64,000 nt of DNA from Rhodococcus sp. WMMA185 (GCF_001767395.1 NZ_CP017014.1:372001-436000), one strand, 5' to 3'; positions 40,782 to 52,009 are shown, numbered from the stretch's first letter. The notes: a model not told the origin generated them from the letters alone. A program made the numbers and translations.

Positions 40782-42404
40782 ATGGCAATGAATACTGATC
40801 GGCTGGGCAGAGAGTATGAGTCTGCCGACGAACCGCTCGACGGGTGGGCAAAACGGGCCAGTCGCAGCACAGACCATGCCGTCTTCTCTGCTGCTGCTGT
40901 GCTGGTCTCGGCCTTTGTTGTCTGGGGCCTGGTGGCGCCCGATACTCTCACAACTGCCTCGAGCGAAGCCCTCGACTGGCTGGTCACCGATATGGGTTGG
41001 CTGTTCGTACTGTCGGCGAGTGCGTTCGTTTTGTTCTCCCTGTGGTTGGCGTTCAGTAAGTTCGGGCATATTCCGCTCGGCAAGGATGGCGAACGACCCG
41101 AGTTCCGGACCGCCAGCTGGATCGCCATGATGTTCGCCGCAGGAATGGGTATCGGGCTGATGTTCTTCGGTGTCGCCGAACCGGTCGCGCACTACGTTTC
41201 GCCTCCTCCCGACACCGACGGTGGTATCGGAACTGCGATGGCCACAACCATGTTCCACTGGAGCCTGCACCCGTGGGCCATGTATGCAGTGGTGGGGCTG
41301 GCGATCGCTTACGGCACGTATCGCAAGGGCCGCAGGCAATTATTCAGTTCCGCGTTCATCCCGCTGCTCGGCCGCCGCGCGGAGGGTCCGCTCGGCAAAT
41401 TCATCGACGTGCTCGCGATCTTCGCGACTCTGTTCGGCACCGCAGCCTCCCTCGGGCTCGGAGCACTGCAGATCGGGTCAGGATTCGAGGTCGTCGGTTG
41501 GATGGCGCAGACCGGAACCTTCCTGCTGGTCGTCATCGTCGCTCTTCTCACCCTGGTTTTCGTTGCGTCCGCGGTATCAGGTGTCGCGAGGGGCATCCAG
41601 TGGCTCTCCAACATCAACATGGTGCTCGCCGCCATCCTCGCGCTCTTCGTCTTCGTCCTCGGACCAACGGTGCTGATTCTCAACCTGCTGCCGACGACGA
41701 TCGGCGCCTATGCTGCGGACCTCGCGCAGATGGCGGCGCGCAGCGGAGCCGCAGGCGGCGCCGAGACCGGTGACTGGCTCTCTTCCTGGACCATCTTCTA
41801 CTGGGCGTGGTGGATCTCCTGGACCCCCTTCGTCGGTATGTTTCTGGCGCGCATCAGCCGAGGCCGGACCATCCGTCAGTTCGTGGTCGGCGTGATCGTG
41901 GTGCCGAGTGTGGTCAGCCTCGTCTGGTTCGCGATCTTCGGCGGTGCCGGTATCAATGATCAGCAGAACGGATTGGACATCGCCGGACAGGACACGACCG
42001 AGGGGCAGTTGTTCGGCATGCTCGAACACTTGCCGCTCGTCGGCGTCTCTTCGGTTCTGGTGATGGTGCTCGTCGCGATCTTCTTCATCTCGGGTGCCGA
42101 CGCCGCCTCTATGGTGATGGGCACCCTGTCGCAACGCGGTGCTCTGAATCCACATCGCTCGGTGGTCATCTTCTGGGGTGTTCTCACCGGCGGGGTGGCC
42201 GCGCTGATCCTGTGGACCGGCGGCGACGCCGCGCTCTCCGGGCTCCAAACGATGACGATCATCGCCGCGGCGCCGTTCGTCCTCGTCATGATCGGTCTGT
42301 GCTTCTCGCTCTACAAGGACCTTTCCGGCGACCCGTTGATCGTCGAGCACAGAGAGCTGCGCAAAGCTGCGGTACAGCGTAGCCAGCGAAGTTCATCCAA
42401 CTAG
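40782..42404 (+). CDS. BCCT family betaine/carnitine/choline transporter
   Basis: 540 residues with 12 predicted membrane helices. Signature elements: WIAMMFAAGMGIGLMFFGVA (the glycine-rich helix 3 with GMGIGL, sodium-coupled type), EPVAHYVSPPP, HWSLHPWAMYAVVGLAIAYG and the tryptophan-rich binding box YWAWWISWTPFVGMFLARIS followed by RGRTIRQF. The N-terminal 30 residues are polar and the C-terminal cytoplasmic tail is short (about 25 residues), so osmosensing by the tail as in BetP is doubtful. Imports glycine betaine or similar osmolytes. ATG 40782; AATG alternative at 40788. Terminator follows. Confidence 0.93.
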   Translation: MAMNTDRLGREYESADEPLDGWAKRASRSTDHAVFSAAAVLVSAFVVWGLVAPDTLTTASSEALDWLVTDMGWLFVLSASAFVLFSLWLAFSKFGHIPLGKDGERPEFRTASWIAMMFAAGMGIGLMFFGVAEPVAHYVSPPPDTDGGIGTAMATTMFHWSLHPWAMYAVVGLAIAYGTYRKGRRQLFSSAFIPLLGRRAEGPLGKFIDVLAIFATLFGTAASLGLGALQIGSGFEVVGWMAQTGTFLLVVIVALLTLVFVASAVSGVARGIQWLSNINMVLAAILALFVFVLGPTVLILNLLPTTIGAYAADLAQMAARSGAAGGAETGDWLSSWTIFYWAWWISWTPFVGMFLARISRGRTIRQFVVGVIVVPSVVSLVWFAIFGGAGINDQQNGLDIAGQDTTEGQLFGMLEHLPLVGVSSVLVMVLVAIFFISGADAASMVMGTLSQRGALNPHRSVVIFWGVLTGGVAALILWTGGDAALSGLQTMTIIAAAPFVLVMIGLCFSLYKDLSGDPLIVEHRELRKAAVQRSQRSSSN

Positions 42405-42426
42405 ATACAGTAAGGGAAGCGGTCCG

Positions 42427-42462
42427 CGAGCCGCCCGGTGTCCTACGGGTCCGGGCGGCTCG
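42427..42462. terminator. Terminator between the BCCT gene and pmt
   Basis: Arms CGAGCCGCCCGG and CCGGGCGGCTCG around a 12-base loop, between convergent genes. Confidence 0.8.
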
Positions 42463-42476
42463 GTGCTTCTTGCCGC

Positions 42477-44039
42477 TCAGCGCCAACTGGGCAGCCACAG
42501 TTGGTGCTGCCAGGTCTCCGGGGTGATGGGAAGGGCCGTGAGGATCGGCCACAGCCAGACGAAGTTGGCCACCACGAGCCCCACGTAGAGACAGACCGCC
42601 AGCAGTCCGGTACCGCGCCGCTCGTAGGACGCCTTCGCGCTGCCCAGCATGTCGCCGAGGACCAAGGCGAAGCCCATCACCATGAACGGCGCCATCGGTA
42701 CCGCATAGAAGTAGTACATCTGACGGTCCAGGGTGATCAGCCAAGGGAGGAACCCGGCGCCGTATCCGGTGAGGACGGTGGCGTAGCGCCAATCCTTGCG
42801 CACCAACGCCTTCCACAGCGCCCATGCGAGCATCGGCAGCGCCAGCCACCACATGGCGGGCGTCCCCACGAGCATGATCGCCTTGACGCAGCTGGGCGCA
42901 CTACATCCGGTGACCTGCTCACCCTCGGCGAAGTAGTACAGCATCGGGCGCAGGCCCATCGGCCACGTCCAGGGCTTGGACTCCCACGGGTGATGGTTGC
43001 CGGCGGAGTTGGTGAGCCCCTCGTGAAACGAGAGGACATTACCGCTGTAGTACCACAGCGATCGCAGCGCTCCGGGCACGAACGACCAGGCGCCGCCTGT
43101 CCCGATCTGATTGCCCACCGCGTACCGGTCGACGCCGGTCTCGCTGGCGAACCACGGCCAGTAGCTTGCGAGATAGATGAACAGGGGAACGACGACCAAC
43201 GCGTACAACGCCGGCCCGATATCGCGGAGCGCGGCACCGAACCACGGACGCCGCACCCCGTACGCACGGCGGGCGGACACATCGAACGCCACGCTGAGCA
43301 GCCCGAAGAACACGATGAAATACACGCCGGACCATTTGGTGCCACACGCCAGGCCGAGCATGATGCCGGCGCCGAAACGCCACCATCGCACACCCAGCCG
43401 TGGTCCCCAATCCGTGTCGCCGATTCGTCCTTCGGCGTATACGCGGGCCGTGCGTTCTCGCACCTGGTCGCGGTCGACGACGAGGCAGCCCAGAGCGGCA
43501 ACTACGAACACCGCCAGGAAGATGTCGAGCATGCCCAACCGCGAGGAGACGAAGGTCACACCATCCGCGATCAGCAGGATTCCCGCGAGTGCGCCGATCA
43601 GGGTGGACCGGGTGAGGCGCCGGACTATGCGGATCACCAGCAGGATCATGATCGTTCCCGCAACGGCGGACGCGAACCGCCAACCCCAGCCGTTGTAGCC
43701 GAAGATCGCCTCACCGATCGCGATCAGTTGCTTGCCGATCGGTGGGTGCACCACCAGGCCGTAGCCGGGGTTGTCCTCGATCCAACCGCCCCCGGTCAGT
43801 ACCTGCCAAGCCTGTGGCGCGTAGTGCTTCTCGTCGAACACGGGGGTACCCGCGTCGGTGGGGTAGCCGAGCATCGTGAACCGGGTGATCGCCGCGATCG
43901 CGGTGACGAACAGCGTCACCACCCATCCTCGGGCGCGGTCGACGGGACCGAAGTCGGGGGGCGGTACCAACGGAGCGGGGCTGATCACCTGCCGCTGTCG
44001 TCCGGAGGGCGCTGGTCGCTCGTCCGTCCACATCGTCAC
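42477..44039 (-). CDS. pmt: Protein O-mannosyltransferase Pmt
   Basis: 520-residue GT39 membrane enzyme with about ten transmembrane helices that moves mannose from polyprenyl phosphate to exported proteins. The first extracytoplasmic loop holds the catalytic acidic pair in TDAGTPVFDEKHYAPQAWQV (Asp69-Glu70), followed by VHPPIGKQLIAIGEAIFGYN. Conserved GLACGTKWSGVYFIVFFG and HPWESKPWTWPMGLRPMLYY follow. Syntenic with Rv1002c and divergent from rsmI. The GTG at 44039 is preceded by TACGAT at six bases, fitting a leaderless mRNA. Confidence 0.95.
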   Translation of the reverse strand: MTMWTDERPAPSGRQRQVISPAPLVPPPDFGPVDRARGWVVTLFVTAIAAITRFTMLGYPTDAGTPVFDEKHYAPQAWQVLTGGGWIEDNPGYGLVVHPPIGKQLIAIGEAIFGYNGWGWRFASAVAGTIMILLVIRIVRRLTRSTLIGALAGILLIADGVTFVSSRLGMLDIFLAVFVVAALGCLVVDRDQVRERTARVYAEGRIGDTDWGPRLGVRWWRFGAGIMLGLACGTKWSGVYFIVFFGLLSVAFDVSARRAYGVRRPWFGAALRDIGPALYALVVVPLFIYLASYWPWFASETGVDRYAVGNQIGTGGAWSFVPGALRSLWYYSGNVLSFHEGLTNSAGNHHPWESKPWTWPMGLRPMLYYFAEGEQVTGCSAPSCVKAIMLVGTPAMWWLALPMLAWALWKALVRKDWRYATVLTGYGAGFLPWLITLDRQMYYFYAVPMAPFMVMGFALVLGDMLGSAKASYERRGTGLLAVCLYVGLVVANFVWLWPILTALPITPETWQHQLWLPSWR

Positions 44040-44045
44040 ACGACG

Positions 44046-44055
44046 ATCGTAGGCT
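44046..44055. promoter_or_regulatory. Overlapping divergent -10 boxes of pmt and rsmI
   Basis: Plus strand: TAGGCT (44050-44055), seven bases, ATG of rsmI at 44063. Minus strand: TACGAT (44051-44046), six bases, GTG of pmt at 44039. The two boxes share bases 44050-44051, so the two polymerases could not bind at the same time. Neither gene has a ribosome binding site. Confidence 0.5.
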
Positions 44056-44062
44056 GTGGGTT

Positions 44063-44899
44063 ATGACTGGTCGCCTCGTGCTCGCTGCAACACCGATGGG
44101 GGACGTGGGTGACGCCTCCCCGAGGCTGCGCGCGGCGCTGGAAACAGCCGATGTCGTCGCCGCCGAAGACACCCGCCGTACCAAGGCTCTGGCCCATGCA
44201 CTCGAGGTCACCATCTCCGGGAAGGTGGTCAGTTTCTACGATCAGGTCGAGCTCGCCAGGCTGCCTGCGCTCGTCGCCGATGTGGCATCGGGCAAGACGG
44301 TGCTCCTCGTCACCGACGCCGGTATGCCCTCGGTCAGCGACCCCGGTTATCGCCTCGTGTCCGCTTGTGCCGCCGACAATCTGGCGGTGACGTGTCTCCC
44401 CGGTCCTTCGGCGGTGACGACGGCGCTCGCCTTGTCCGGGCTGCCGGTCGAGCGGTTCTGTTTCGATGGCTTCCCGCCCCGGAAGCAGGGGCAGCGCAGG
44501 GCGTGGTTGCAGGCGCTGAAGACCGAACCGCGGGCCTGCGTGTTCTTCGAGGCCCCGCATCGACTCTCCGAGTGCCTGAACGACGCCGTGGAGGTACTCG
44601 GCGGCACCCGACGCGCCGCAGTCTGCCGTGAGCTGACCAAGACCTACGAAGAAGTCCGCCGCGGCACCTTAGCCGAGGTCGCCGCCTGGGCCGAGGAAGG
44701 TGTCCGTGGCGAGATCACGGTGGTACTCGAGGGTGCCACCCCGGTGGTGTCGGATCCGGCGGACCTCGTCGACGAGGTGGAACGCCTCGTCGACGAGGGA
44801 ACGCGGCTCAAGGACGCCTGCGCGCTCGTCGCCACCACCGGCGTGTCGAAGCGAGAACTCTACGAAACCGTGCTGGCGTCCCGAAAAGGTCGGTCTTGA
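44063..44899 (+). CDS. rsmI: 16S rRNA (cytidine1402-2'-O)-methyltransferase
   Basis: 278-residue tetrapyrrole-methylase-fold enzyme. Begins GRLVLAATPMGDVGDASPRL (the TPxGN/D start), then AAEDTRRTKALAHAL, GKTVLLVTDAGMPSVSDPGY (SAM-binding DAGMPxxSDPG signature), LPGPSAVTTALALSGLPVER, FDGFPPRKQGQRRAWLQALK and EAPHRLSECLNDAVEVLGG. It 2'-O-methylates C1402 in the decoding centre. ATG supported by the leaderless -10 spacing. Syntenic with Rv1003. Confidence 0.96.
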   Translation: MTGRLVLAATPMGDVGDASPRLRAALETADVVAAEDTRRTKALAHALEVTISGKVVSFYDQVELARLPALVADVASGKTVLLVTDAGMPSVSDPGYRLVSACAADNLAVTCLPGPSAVTTALALSGLPVERFCFDGFPPRKQGQRRAWLQALKTEPRACVFFEAPHRLSECLNDAVEVLGGTRRAAVCRELTKTYEEVRRGTLAEVAAWAEEGVRGEITVVLEGATPVVSDPADLVDEVERLVDEGTRLKDACALVATTGVSKRELYETVLASRKGRS

Positions 44900-44911
44900 A
44901 AGGACTACACG

Positions 44912-46087
44912 CTAGCGCTGCAGGGATTGCCCCCCGGCGGTGAGCGTGGCGTCGTCGGCGGCCGACTGGCCGGCGTACCAGCCGTTGGCATCGACGGCCC
45001 TCCCGCGTGCCTTGCGGGTACGCGGGAACAGGCGCTCGAACTCCGAATCGACCGCCTCGGACGTGCCCGCCAGGATCGGCAGCAGGTCGTCGACCGGCAT
45101 GGACGCCTCGTCGGCCGCCGCAACCGTGGCCTTGGAGTCGGCGTCTCGCAGGCGTTGGCCGATCCGGTTGGCGAAACCCGCGAGGAAGCCCTTCCGGAAC
45201 GAGGTGGTGTGGGATCCGTTCCGACTGTTGGCATCCGCGAACTGCATTGCGCGAGTGGCCTGTACGAGCAGGGATGTGAAGAGCATGTCGACCTGCTGGA
45301 GGTCGAGGGGCGTCCCGACCGTGGTGGCGATTGCGAGGGAGCTGAACCATACGGTGCGCACCCGATTGGCTTCACCGATCGCCGTGAGTAGGTGCACCTT
45401 CTCCTTGACGTAGGGATTGTCGAGATGGATACGTCTACCGTGCACGGACGTATATCCGGCCCCCTCACGAGAGTGGAGCAGCGCCGCGCTGATCGCGTAG
45501 CGCGTCATCAGTTCCTGCGCCTTCGCGGTGAAGATCTCGGCTTCCTCGGTGAAGTCGGTGGCCTCGGCCTTGGCGAGAAGGCCGCGAATCTTGTTGAGTA
45601 CCTTGGCGTCAGCCTCCCCGCCATCCGGTTGCGTCGCCGACCCATCCGGCAGCCGGCGCGCTGGCCACGCAGAAGGCGGTGGCGCCAGGAGAGTCCAGTC
45701 CGGAAGCCGACTCCAGGCGAGCGCCAGGTCGGTGATCTGGTATACGGAGTGGTAGGGGTCCTCGAACAGCAGCCCCGCAGTCAGGGCGCGCAGATCTGCG
45801 CCGTCTGCGGAGGCCCGGTCCGCGAGGCTTGCGGCGGCGCGGTGGTGCTCACCGATGATGCGGAGCTGCTCGACCCAGTCATACGGCGCCCGATCCTCTG
45901 CACGCGTGAGCCTTGCTTCCCTCAGCACGACAGAGGCTGCGAGATCCGCGTCCGACGGCTCGTTCGAGCGCCGTGCGAGGTGCAGCACATCGGCCGGTTG
46001 CCATCCGCGTTCATATGAACCCGCTAGCGCATTGACGAGAGCACGCGTCGCGTCGATGGCCTGAGGACTTACTTCGTCGTCGAACAT
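44912..46087 (-). CDS. DUF2786 domain-containing protein
   Basis: 391 residues from ATG 46087; frames extend to ATGs at 46147 and 46162 but the extra residues do not look like protein. The N-terminal half is helical (SPQAIDATRALVNALAGSYE, RGWQPADVLHLARRSNEPSD). DUF2786 begins at about KVLNKIRGLLAKAEATDFTE, with EEAEIFTAKAQELMTRYAIS, a motif seen in phage and bacterial proteins of unknown role. A second conserved part is VRTVWFSSLAIATTVGTPLD and SFRKGFLAGFANRIGQRL, resembling DUF7168. No catalytic residues can be named. Convergent with rsmI, 12 bases apart. Confidence 0.8.
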   Translation of the reverse strand: MFDDEVSPQAIDATRALVNALAGSYERGWQPADVLHLARRSNEPSDADLAASVVLREARLTRAEDRAPYDWVEQLRIIGEHHRAAASLADRASADGADLRALTAGLLFEDPYHSVYQITDLALAWSRLPDWTLLAPPPSAWPARRLPDGSATQPDGGEADAKVLNKIRGLLAKAEATDFTEEAEIFTAKAQELMTRYAISAALLHSREGAGYTSVHGRRIHLDNPYVKEKVHLLTAIGEANRVRTVWFSSLAIATTVGTPLDLQQVDMLFTSLLVQATRAMQFADANSRNGSHTTSFRKGFLAGFANRIGQRLRDADSKATVAAADEASMPVDDLLPILAGTSEAVDSEFERLFPRTRKARGRAVDANGWYAGQSAADDATLTAGGQSLQR

Positions 46088-46195
46088 CCCGGTTTCGGTC
46101 CCGAACCCGCCCCCGGCGGATCGAATGTATGTTCTATTCGGCGTCATGGGGAGAGTGTGCATGACGGGTCCGACAAGTCGAACCCGCCCGAGAAA

Positions 46196-47755
46196 TCACT
46201 CGTCCACGTAGCGAGGGAACACGCCCGACGGTGCAGGTAGCGGGGTTCCCGCGACGATGCGAGTGCGCAGGTCGCTGAACTGGCGCGCCTCGGCATCCTG
46301 GCCCAGGAGATCGAGGATCTTCGCGGCTGCGTCCGGCATCACCGGCTGCACCAGGATGCCGACGATTCGCACCACTTCGAGCGTCACGTACAGTACCGTC
46401 GCCATCCGCTCGGGGTCGGTCTTCCGCAGTACCCAGGGTTCCTGCTTGGAGAAGTACCGGTTCGTCTCGCCGAGGACCGACCAGATCGCTTCCAGCCCGA
46501 GATGCAGCGCTTGGACGTCGAACTCGGCGCGAACCCGGGCCAGCAACGCATCGGCCTGTGCCAGCAGCGCGGTGTCGTCCTCGGTGAGTTCTGCGGGGCT
46601 CGGAACGCGGGCGTCGCAGTTCTTCGCCACCATCGACAGCGAGCGCTGCGCGAGGTTGCCGAGTTCGTTGGCGAGGTCGGCGTTGATGCGCGTGACGATG
46701 GCCTCGTGGCTGTAGCTGCCGTCCTGGCCGTAGGAGATCTCGCGGAGCAGGAAGAAGCGGACGGCATCGAGTCCGTACTGTTCCACCATCGCGACGGGGT
46801 CGATGACGTTGCCGACCGACTTCGACATCTTCTCGCCCCTGTTGTAGAGGAATCCGTGCACGAAGACCCGTTCGGGCAGCTCGATTCCCGCCGACATCAG
46901 GAACGCGGGCCAGTACACGGTGTGGAACCGGGTGATGTCCTTGCCGATGATGTGTAGGTTCGCGGGCCAGAACTTGCCGAACTGTTCGGAATCGGTGTTC
47001 GGGTAGCCGGCACCGGTGAGGTAGTTGGTGAGCGCATCGACCCACACGTACATGACGTGTTCGGGGTGTCCGGGGACCGGGACGCCCCAATCGAAGGTTG
47101 TGCGCGAGATCGACAAGTCTTTGAGGCCGCCCTTGACGAAGCTGACGATCTCGTTGCGCCGAGTGGTGGGCGCGATGAAATCCGGGTTCTCCTCGTACAA
47201 GCTCAGCAGCTTGTCCTGGTATTCGGACAGCCTGAAGAAGTAGGTGGATTCCTCGGTCCACTCGACCAGCGTGCCCGTCTCGGTGGACAGGCGTGAGCCG
47301 TCTTCCTGCAGCGTGGTCTCGGCCTCGGTGTAGAAGGCCTCGTCGCGGACCGAGTACCAGCCCGAGTAGGTGTCTAGGTAGATGTCGCCGTTGTCGAGCA
47401 TCTTCTGCCAGATCGCCTTGCTCGCTTCTTCGTGATCGGCATCCGTGGTACGGATGAACCGGTCGAAGGAGATGTTCAAGGCCTTGTCCATCGCCTCGAA
47501 CATGTCGGAGTTCCGCGTGGCGAGTTCCCGGACGTCGAGGCCTTCCTTGGCCGCGGTCTGTTGCATCTTCAGGCCGTGCTCGTCGGTCCCGGTCAGGAAG
47601 AACACGTCGAAACCGTCCAGACGCTTGAACCGTGCGAGGGCGTCGGCCGAGATGTACTCGTAGGCGTGGCCGATGTGCGGGACGCCGTTGGGGTACGCGA
47701 TCGCCGTCGTCAGATAGAAGGGTGGCCGCGAAGCGGTGGAATCAGCAGAAGTCAT
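46196..47755 (-). CDS. metG: Methionyl-tRNA synthetase
   Basis: 519 residues. Class Ia synthetase: HIGH motif in [25 protein letters not shown] loop in [20 protein letters not shown], and specificity elements [40 protein letters not shown]. The C-terminal anticodon-binding helical domain is present; there is no extra C-terminal tRNA-binding (EMAP) domain, as in M. tuberculosis MetS. Essential for translation. About 50 bases separate it from the upstream convergent or divergent neighbours; divergent from none, it is read after the SDR at 47809. Confidence 0.97.
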   Translation of the reverse strand: MTSADSTASRPPFYLTTAIAYPNGVPHIGHAYEYISADALARFKRLDGFDVFFLTGTDEHGLKMQQTAAKEGLDVRELATRNSDMFEAMDKALNISFDRFIRTTDADHEEASKAIWQKMLDNGDIYLDTYSGWYSVRDEAFYTEAETTLQEDGSRLSTETGTLVEWTEESTYFFRLSEYQDKLLSLYEENPDFIAPTTRRNEIVSFVKGGLKDLSISRTTFDWGVPVPGHPEHVMYVWVDALTNYLTGAGYPNTDSEQFGKFWPANLHIIGKDITRFHTVYWPAFLMSAGIELPERVFVHGFLYNRGEKMSKSVGNVIDPVAMVEQYGLDAVRFFLLREISYGQDGSYSHEAIVTRINADLANELGNLAQRSLSMVAKNCDARVPSPAELTEDDTALLAQADALLARVRAEFDVQALHLGLEAIWSVLGETNRYFSKQEPWVLRKTDPERMATVLYVTLEVVRIVGILVQPVMPDAAAKILDLLGQDAEARQFSDLRTRIVAGTPLPAPSGVFPRYVDE

Positions 47756-47808
47756 GATTCGATCACTCTATCTGCGCACCCTGGCCCCACGACGAGCAGA
47801 TTACGTGA

Positions 47809-48651
47809 CTACGCGGGTCCGGTGTCGTTCTCGTCCGCCACCGAACGCGACTCGTACGCCGCGCGGGCCGACTTGTCTGTGGCCGACACCTGGTCCGGCA
47901 CCATCTTGCGCATCACCGCATCGCGTACGAACTGCGGAAAGGCGGTCACCAGCCGGGTGAGTGGACCGATGTAGGACGGGATGGTGACCTCGAACCGGGG
48001 CTTGTGCAGGACGGCGACCACAGCCCTCGCGACATCCCCGGGCTCGAGGAGCTTCGCGGCACCGGTCGCCGTTCCCGCCGCGAGCTCGGTGTCGACCACC
48101 GCAGGCATGATCACCGAAAGGTGCACGCCGCTGCCGCGTAACTCGGCGCGAACGCCGGTGAGGTAGCCGAGTACCGCGTGCTTGGTGGCGGCGTAGGTCG
48201 ACTCGCCGGGCGGGGACAACCTGGAGGCCGCCGACGCAATCGTGACGATGTGACCGCGTCGGCGGCTACGCATCCCCGGCGCCACCAGCCGCACACCGCG
48301 GATCACGCCGTGCAGGTTGACCGCGAGCTGTCGGGTGATCGCGGACTCCGGTTCCTCGTCGAACGGCCCGACCCACATCACACCTGCGTTGTTCACCAGC
48401 ACGTCGAGGGGCCCCCATTGCGCCTCTACCGCAGAAAGGAAGGCCTCGAAGGACGGTGTGCTGGTGACGTCGAGGTCGAATCCGGACGCTCGCTCGCCGA
48501 ACTCGTCGGCTGTGCCGCGGGCCACGTCACCGTCGATGTCGCCGATCGCGACCCGGGCGCCTGCCGCGAGGAGTTGTCTGGCGATCTCACGACCGATTCC
48601 ACGCCCACCCCCGGTTACCGCGACCACGCGTCCGTCCAGTTCACCCGTCAC
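47809..48651 (-). CDS. SDR family oxidoreductase
   Basis: 280 residues from the GTG at 48651 (AAAGGAAC upstream). The long frame beyond this is not protein-like. Motifs: VVAVTGGGRGIGREIARQLL (TGxxxGIG), AIGDIDGDVARG with an acidic residue favouring NAD, LDVLVNNAGVMWVGPFDEE, VTIASAASRLSPPGESTYAA followed by TKHAV (Ser-Tyr-x3-Lys). The C-terminus (VTAFPQFVRDAVMRKMVPDQ, DKSARAAYESR) matches actinobacterial SDRs often found near lipid genes. Divergent from tatD. Substrate unknown. Confidence 0.88.
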   Translation of the reverse strand: MTGELDGRVVAVTGGGRGIGREIARQLLAAGARVAIGDIDGDVARGTADEFGERASGFDLDVTSTPSFEAFLSAVEAQWGPLDVLVNNAGVMWVGPFDEEPESAITRQLAVNLHGVIRGVRLVAPGMRSRRRGHIVTIASAASRLSPPGESTYAATKHAVLGYLTGVRAELRGSGVHLSVIMPAVVDTELAAGTATGAAKLLEPGDVARAVVAVLHKPRFEVTIPSYIGPLTRLVTAFPQFVRDAVMRKMVPDQVSATDKSARAAYESRSVADENDTGPA

Positions 48652-48754
48652 CCAACGTTCCTTTCCCTGCTTGTCTCTGCTTGTCCCTGCTCGAAAGATC
48701 GACTCTCGCACATGCGGTTGGCGTTTGGGACGTTCCGGCGAACAGAATGTCGCA

Positions 48755-49591
48755 ATGAGCAAAGACCGCCCCGCCCCGCAGCCACCGCAGCCGCTCTCGC
48801 CCCTCGTCGACGCGCACACCCATCTCGATGCGTGCGGGGCATCCGATGCGATGAGCGTCAAGGCCATGGTCGACCGGGCATCGGCCGTCGGGGTCGAGAG
48901 GGTGGTCACGGTCGCCGATGACCTCGAGGCCGCGCGCTTCGCCGTCGACGCCGCGAACTGGGATCCGAGGGTGTACGCCGCGGTTGCCATCCACCCGACG
49001 AGGGCGAACGTGCTCGACGACGCCACGAAAACGGAGATCGAGCGACTTGCCGGCGATCGGCGGGTGGTAGCGGTCGGGGAGACCGGACTGGATTTCTACT
49101 GGCCGGGCAAGCTCGACGGCTGCGCTACGGTCGCGGAGCAGACGGCGGGTTTTCGCTGGCACATCGATTTGGCGAAGCGCCTCGGTAAGACGCTGATGAT
49201 CCACAACCGCGAGGCCGATCAGGCTCTGCTGCAGGTGCTACGCGAAGAGGGAGCGCCCGAGATGGTGGTCTTCCATTGCTTCTCGTCGGGTGTCGAGATG
49301 GCACGCGCGTGCATCGATGCCGGGTACGTCCTCAGCTTCTCGGGGACCGTGAGTTTCAAGAACGCCAAGGCACTGCGGGAAGCGGCTTCATTGGTGCCCA
49401 CTGGTCAGCTGATCGTCGAAACGGACGCGCCCTTCCTCACACCGCACCCCTTCCGGGGCGCACCCAACGAGCCCTATTGCCTGCCGTACACGGTCCGCGC
49501 ACTGGCCGATATCCGCGGCGAGGACCCGGAGGAGCTGGCCCGAGCATCCACAGCCACCGCAGAGCGCGTCTACGGTCTCCCGGCCCGATAG
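48755..49591 (+). CDS. tatD: TatD family hydrolase/DNase
   Basis: 278 residues from ATG 48755. Metal-binding amidohydrolase fold: PLVDAHTHLDACGASDAMS (HxH), VAVGETGLDFYWPGKLDGCA (Glu), KTLMIHNREADQALLQVLRE (His), MVVFHCFSSGVEMARACIDA (His) and LIVETDAPFLTPHPFRGAPN (Asp). These are all five expected metal/catalytic sites. TatD proteins are 3'-5' exonucleases or related metal hydrolases. Syntenic with Rv1008 between metG and rpfB. Confidence 0.94.
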   Translation: MSKDRPAPQPPQPLSPLVDAHTHLDACGASDAMSVKAMVDRASAVGVERVVTVADDLEAARFAVDAANWDPRVYAAVAIHPTRANVLDDATKTEIERLAGDRRVVAVGETGLDFYWPGKLDGCATVAEQTAGFRWHIDLAKRLGKTLMIHNREADQALLQVLREEGAPEMVVFHCFSSGVEMARACIDAGYVLSFSGTVSFKNAKALREAASLVPTGQLIVETDAPFLTPHPFRGAPNEPYCLPYTVRALADIRGEDPEELARASTATAERVYGLPAR

Positions 49592-49604
49592 CAAGTAGAG
49601 AAAC

Positions 49605-49632
49605 CCGGCGAGAACGCTTCGCAGTTCGCCGG
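49605..49632 (+). terminator. Possible terminator after tatD
   Basis: Arms CCGGCGAGAAC and GTTCGCCGG pair with a two-base bulge around GCTTCGCA, 13 bases after the tatD stop. No T-tract, typical for high-GC actinobacteria. Confidence 0.5.
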
Positions 49633-49741
49633 ATTCTCGGCGGACTCCTGATCAGGTGTCACTTGTCCCCGTGACCAGAAAGCGGCCATTTATAGACCCC
49701 TTTCGCAATGCAAATCGCCGAATCCGGCGCAAAGTTGCTAA

Positions 49742-50974
<1,233 letters not shown>

Positions 50975-50995
50975 CAAGCACAGCTCGGTATGAGT

Positions 50996-51001
50996 TAAGT
51001 T
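50996..51001 (+). promoter_or_regulatory. -10 box, leaderless start of ksgA
   Basis: TAAGTT is followed by six bases and the GTG at 51008, with no ribosome binding site, so ksgA may have its own leaderless transcript in addition to read-through from rpfB. Confidence 0.4.
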
Positions 51002-51007
51002 CCCTTG

Positions 51008-51898
51008 GTGTCCGACGCCGAAGTACCCCCGATCTCCCGAGGGAAGGCCGCGCTACTCGGCCCCACGGAGGTGCGGTCGTTGGCCGAGGCCTTCGGCGTG
51101 CGCCCCACCAAGCAGCTCGGCCAGAATTTCGTGCACGACGCCAACACGGTGCGTCGCATCGTCGCCACCGCAGGGGTGGATGATGCGGATACGGTCCTCG
51201 AGGTGGGTCCCGGCCTCGGATCTCTGACCTTGGCTTTGCTCGATGTCGTCGACAAGGTGATCGCAGTCGAGATCGACCCGAACCTCGCGGCGCAACTTCC
51301 GGTGACGGTGGCGGAACGGGCTCCGCAGCTCGCGGACCGATTGACGGTGGTGGGTGCGGACGCGATGCGGATCACGCCGTCGGAGATTCCCGGCGAACCG
51401 ACAGCGCTCGTCGCGAACCTGCCCTACAACGTGGCGGTGCCGGTGTTGCTGCACCTGTTCTCAGAGCTCCCGAGTCTGCGAACTGCACTGGTGATGGTGC
51501 AGGCAGAGGTGGCCGACCGATTGGCGGCGGTACCTGGCAGCAAGATCTATGGCGTGCCCAGCGTGAAGGCCAGCTTCTTCGGCGATGTCCGCCGCGCAGG
51601 TGCAGTGGGACGCACCGTGTTCTGGCCCGTTCCGAAGGTCGAGTCGGGCCTGGTGCGCATCGACCGCTACGCCGAGCCTCCGTGGCCGGTAGACGAAGAA
51701 CACCGTCGTCGCGTATTCGCAGTGATTGATGCAGCTTTCGCTCAGCGGCGCAAGACACTTCGTGCCGCCCTCGGCGGTTGGGCGGGTTCGCCCGCGGAAG
51801 CGGAACGACGACTGCTCGAGGCAGGGATCGAGCCATCCATGCGCGGCGAGAGACTTGATGTCGCGGCCTTCGTTCGTCTCGCCGACACCGCGCCGTGA
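51008..51898 (+). CDS. ksgA: 16S rRNA dimethyladenosine transferase
   Basis: 296 residues. SAM-dependent N6,N6-dimethylation of A1518 and A1519. Motifs: [40 protein letters not shown] (SAM motif I), [34 protein letters not shown] (catalytic NLPY) and [39 protein letters not shown] 51008 is preferred over TTG 51005 because of the -10 spacing. Syntenic with Rv1010, between rpfB and ispE. Confidence 0.96.
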   Translation: MSDAEVPPISRGKAALLGPTEVRSLAEAFGVRPTKQLGQNFVHDANTVRRIVATAGVDDADTVLEVGPGLGSLTLALLDVVDKVIAVEIDPNLAAQLPVTVAERAPQLADRLTVVGADAMRITPSEIPGEPTALVANLPYNVAVPVLLHLFSELPSLRTALVMVQAEVADRLAAVPGSKIYGVPSVKASFFGDVRRAGAVGRTVFWPVPKVESGLVRIDRYAEPPWPVDEEHRRRVFAVIDAAFAQRRKTLRAALGGWAGSPAEAERRLLEAGIEPSMRGERLDVAAFVRLADTAP

Positions 51899-52009
51899 GT
51901 TGACCACCTAGCCGCGACTGGTCGACCGATTCGCTAAGGGCGCATCGAACGTTCTCACGGCCATTCCCGGCGTGCGCTGTCGGCCCCGAGCGCGACAACC
52001 TGGCGCGGA

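Noticed and set aside
42438-44066. Plus-strand open frame (542 codons) opposite pmt
   Set aside because: Antisense shadow; pmt has conserved motifs, membrane topology and synteny, while this frame gives Arg/His/Gln-rich random sequence.
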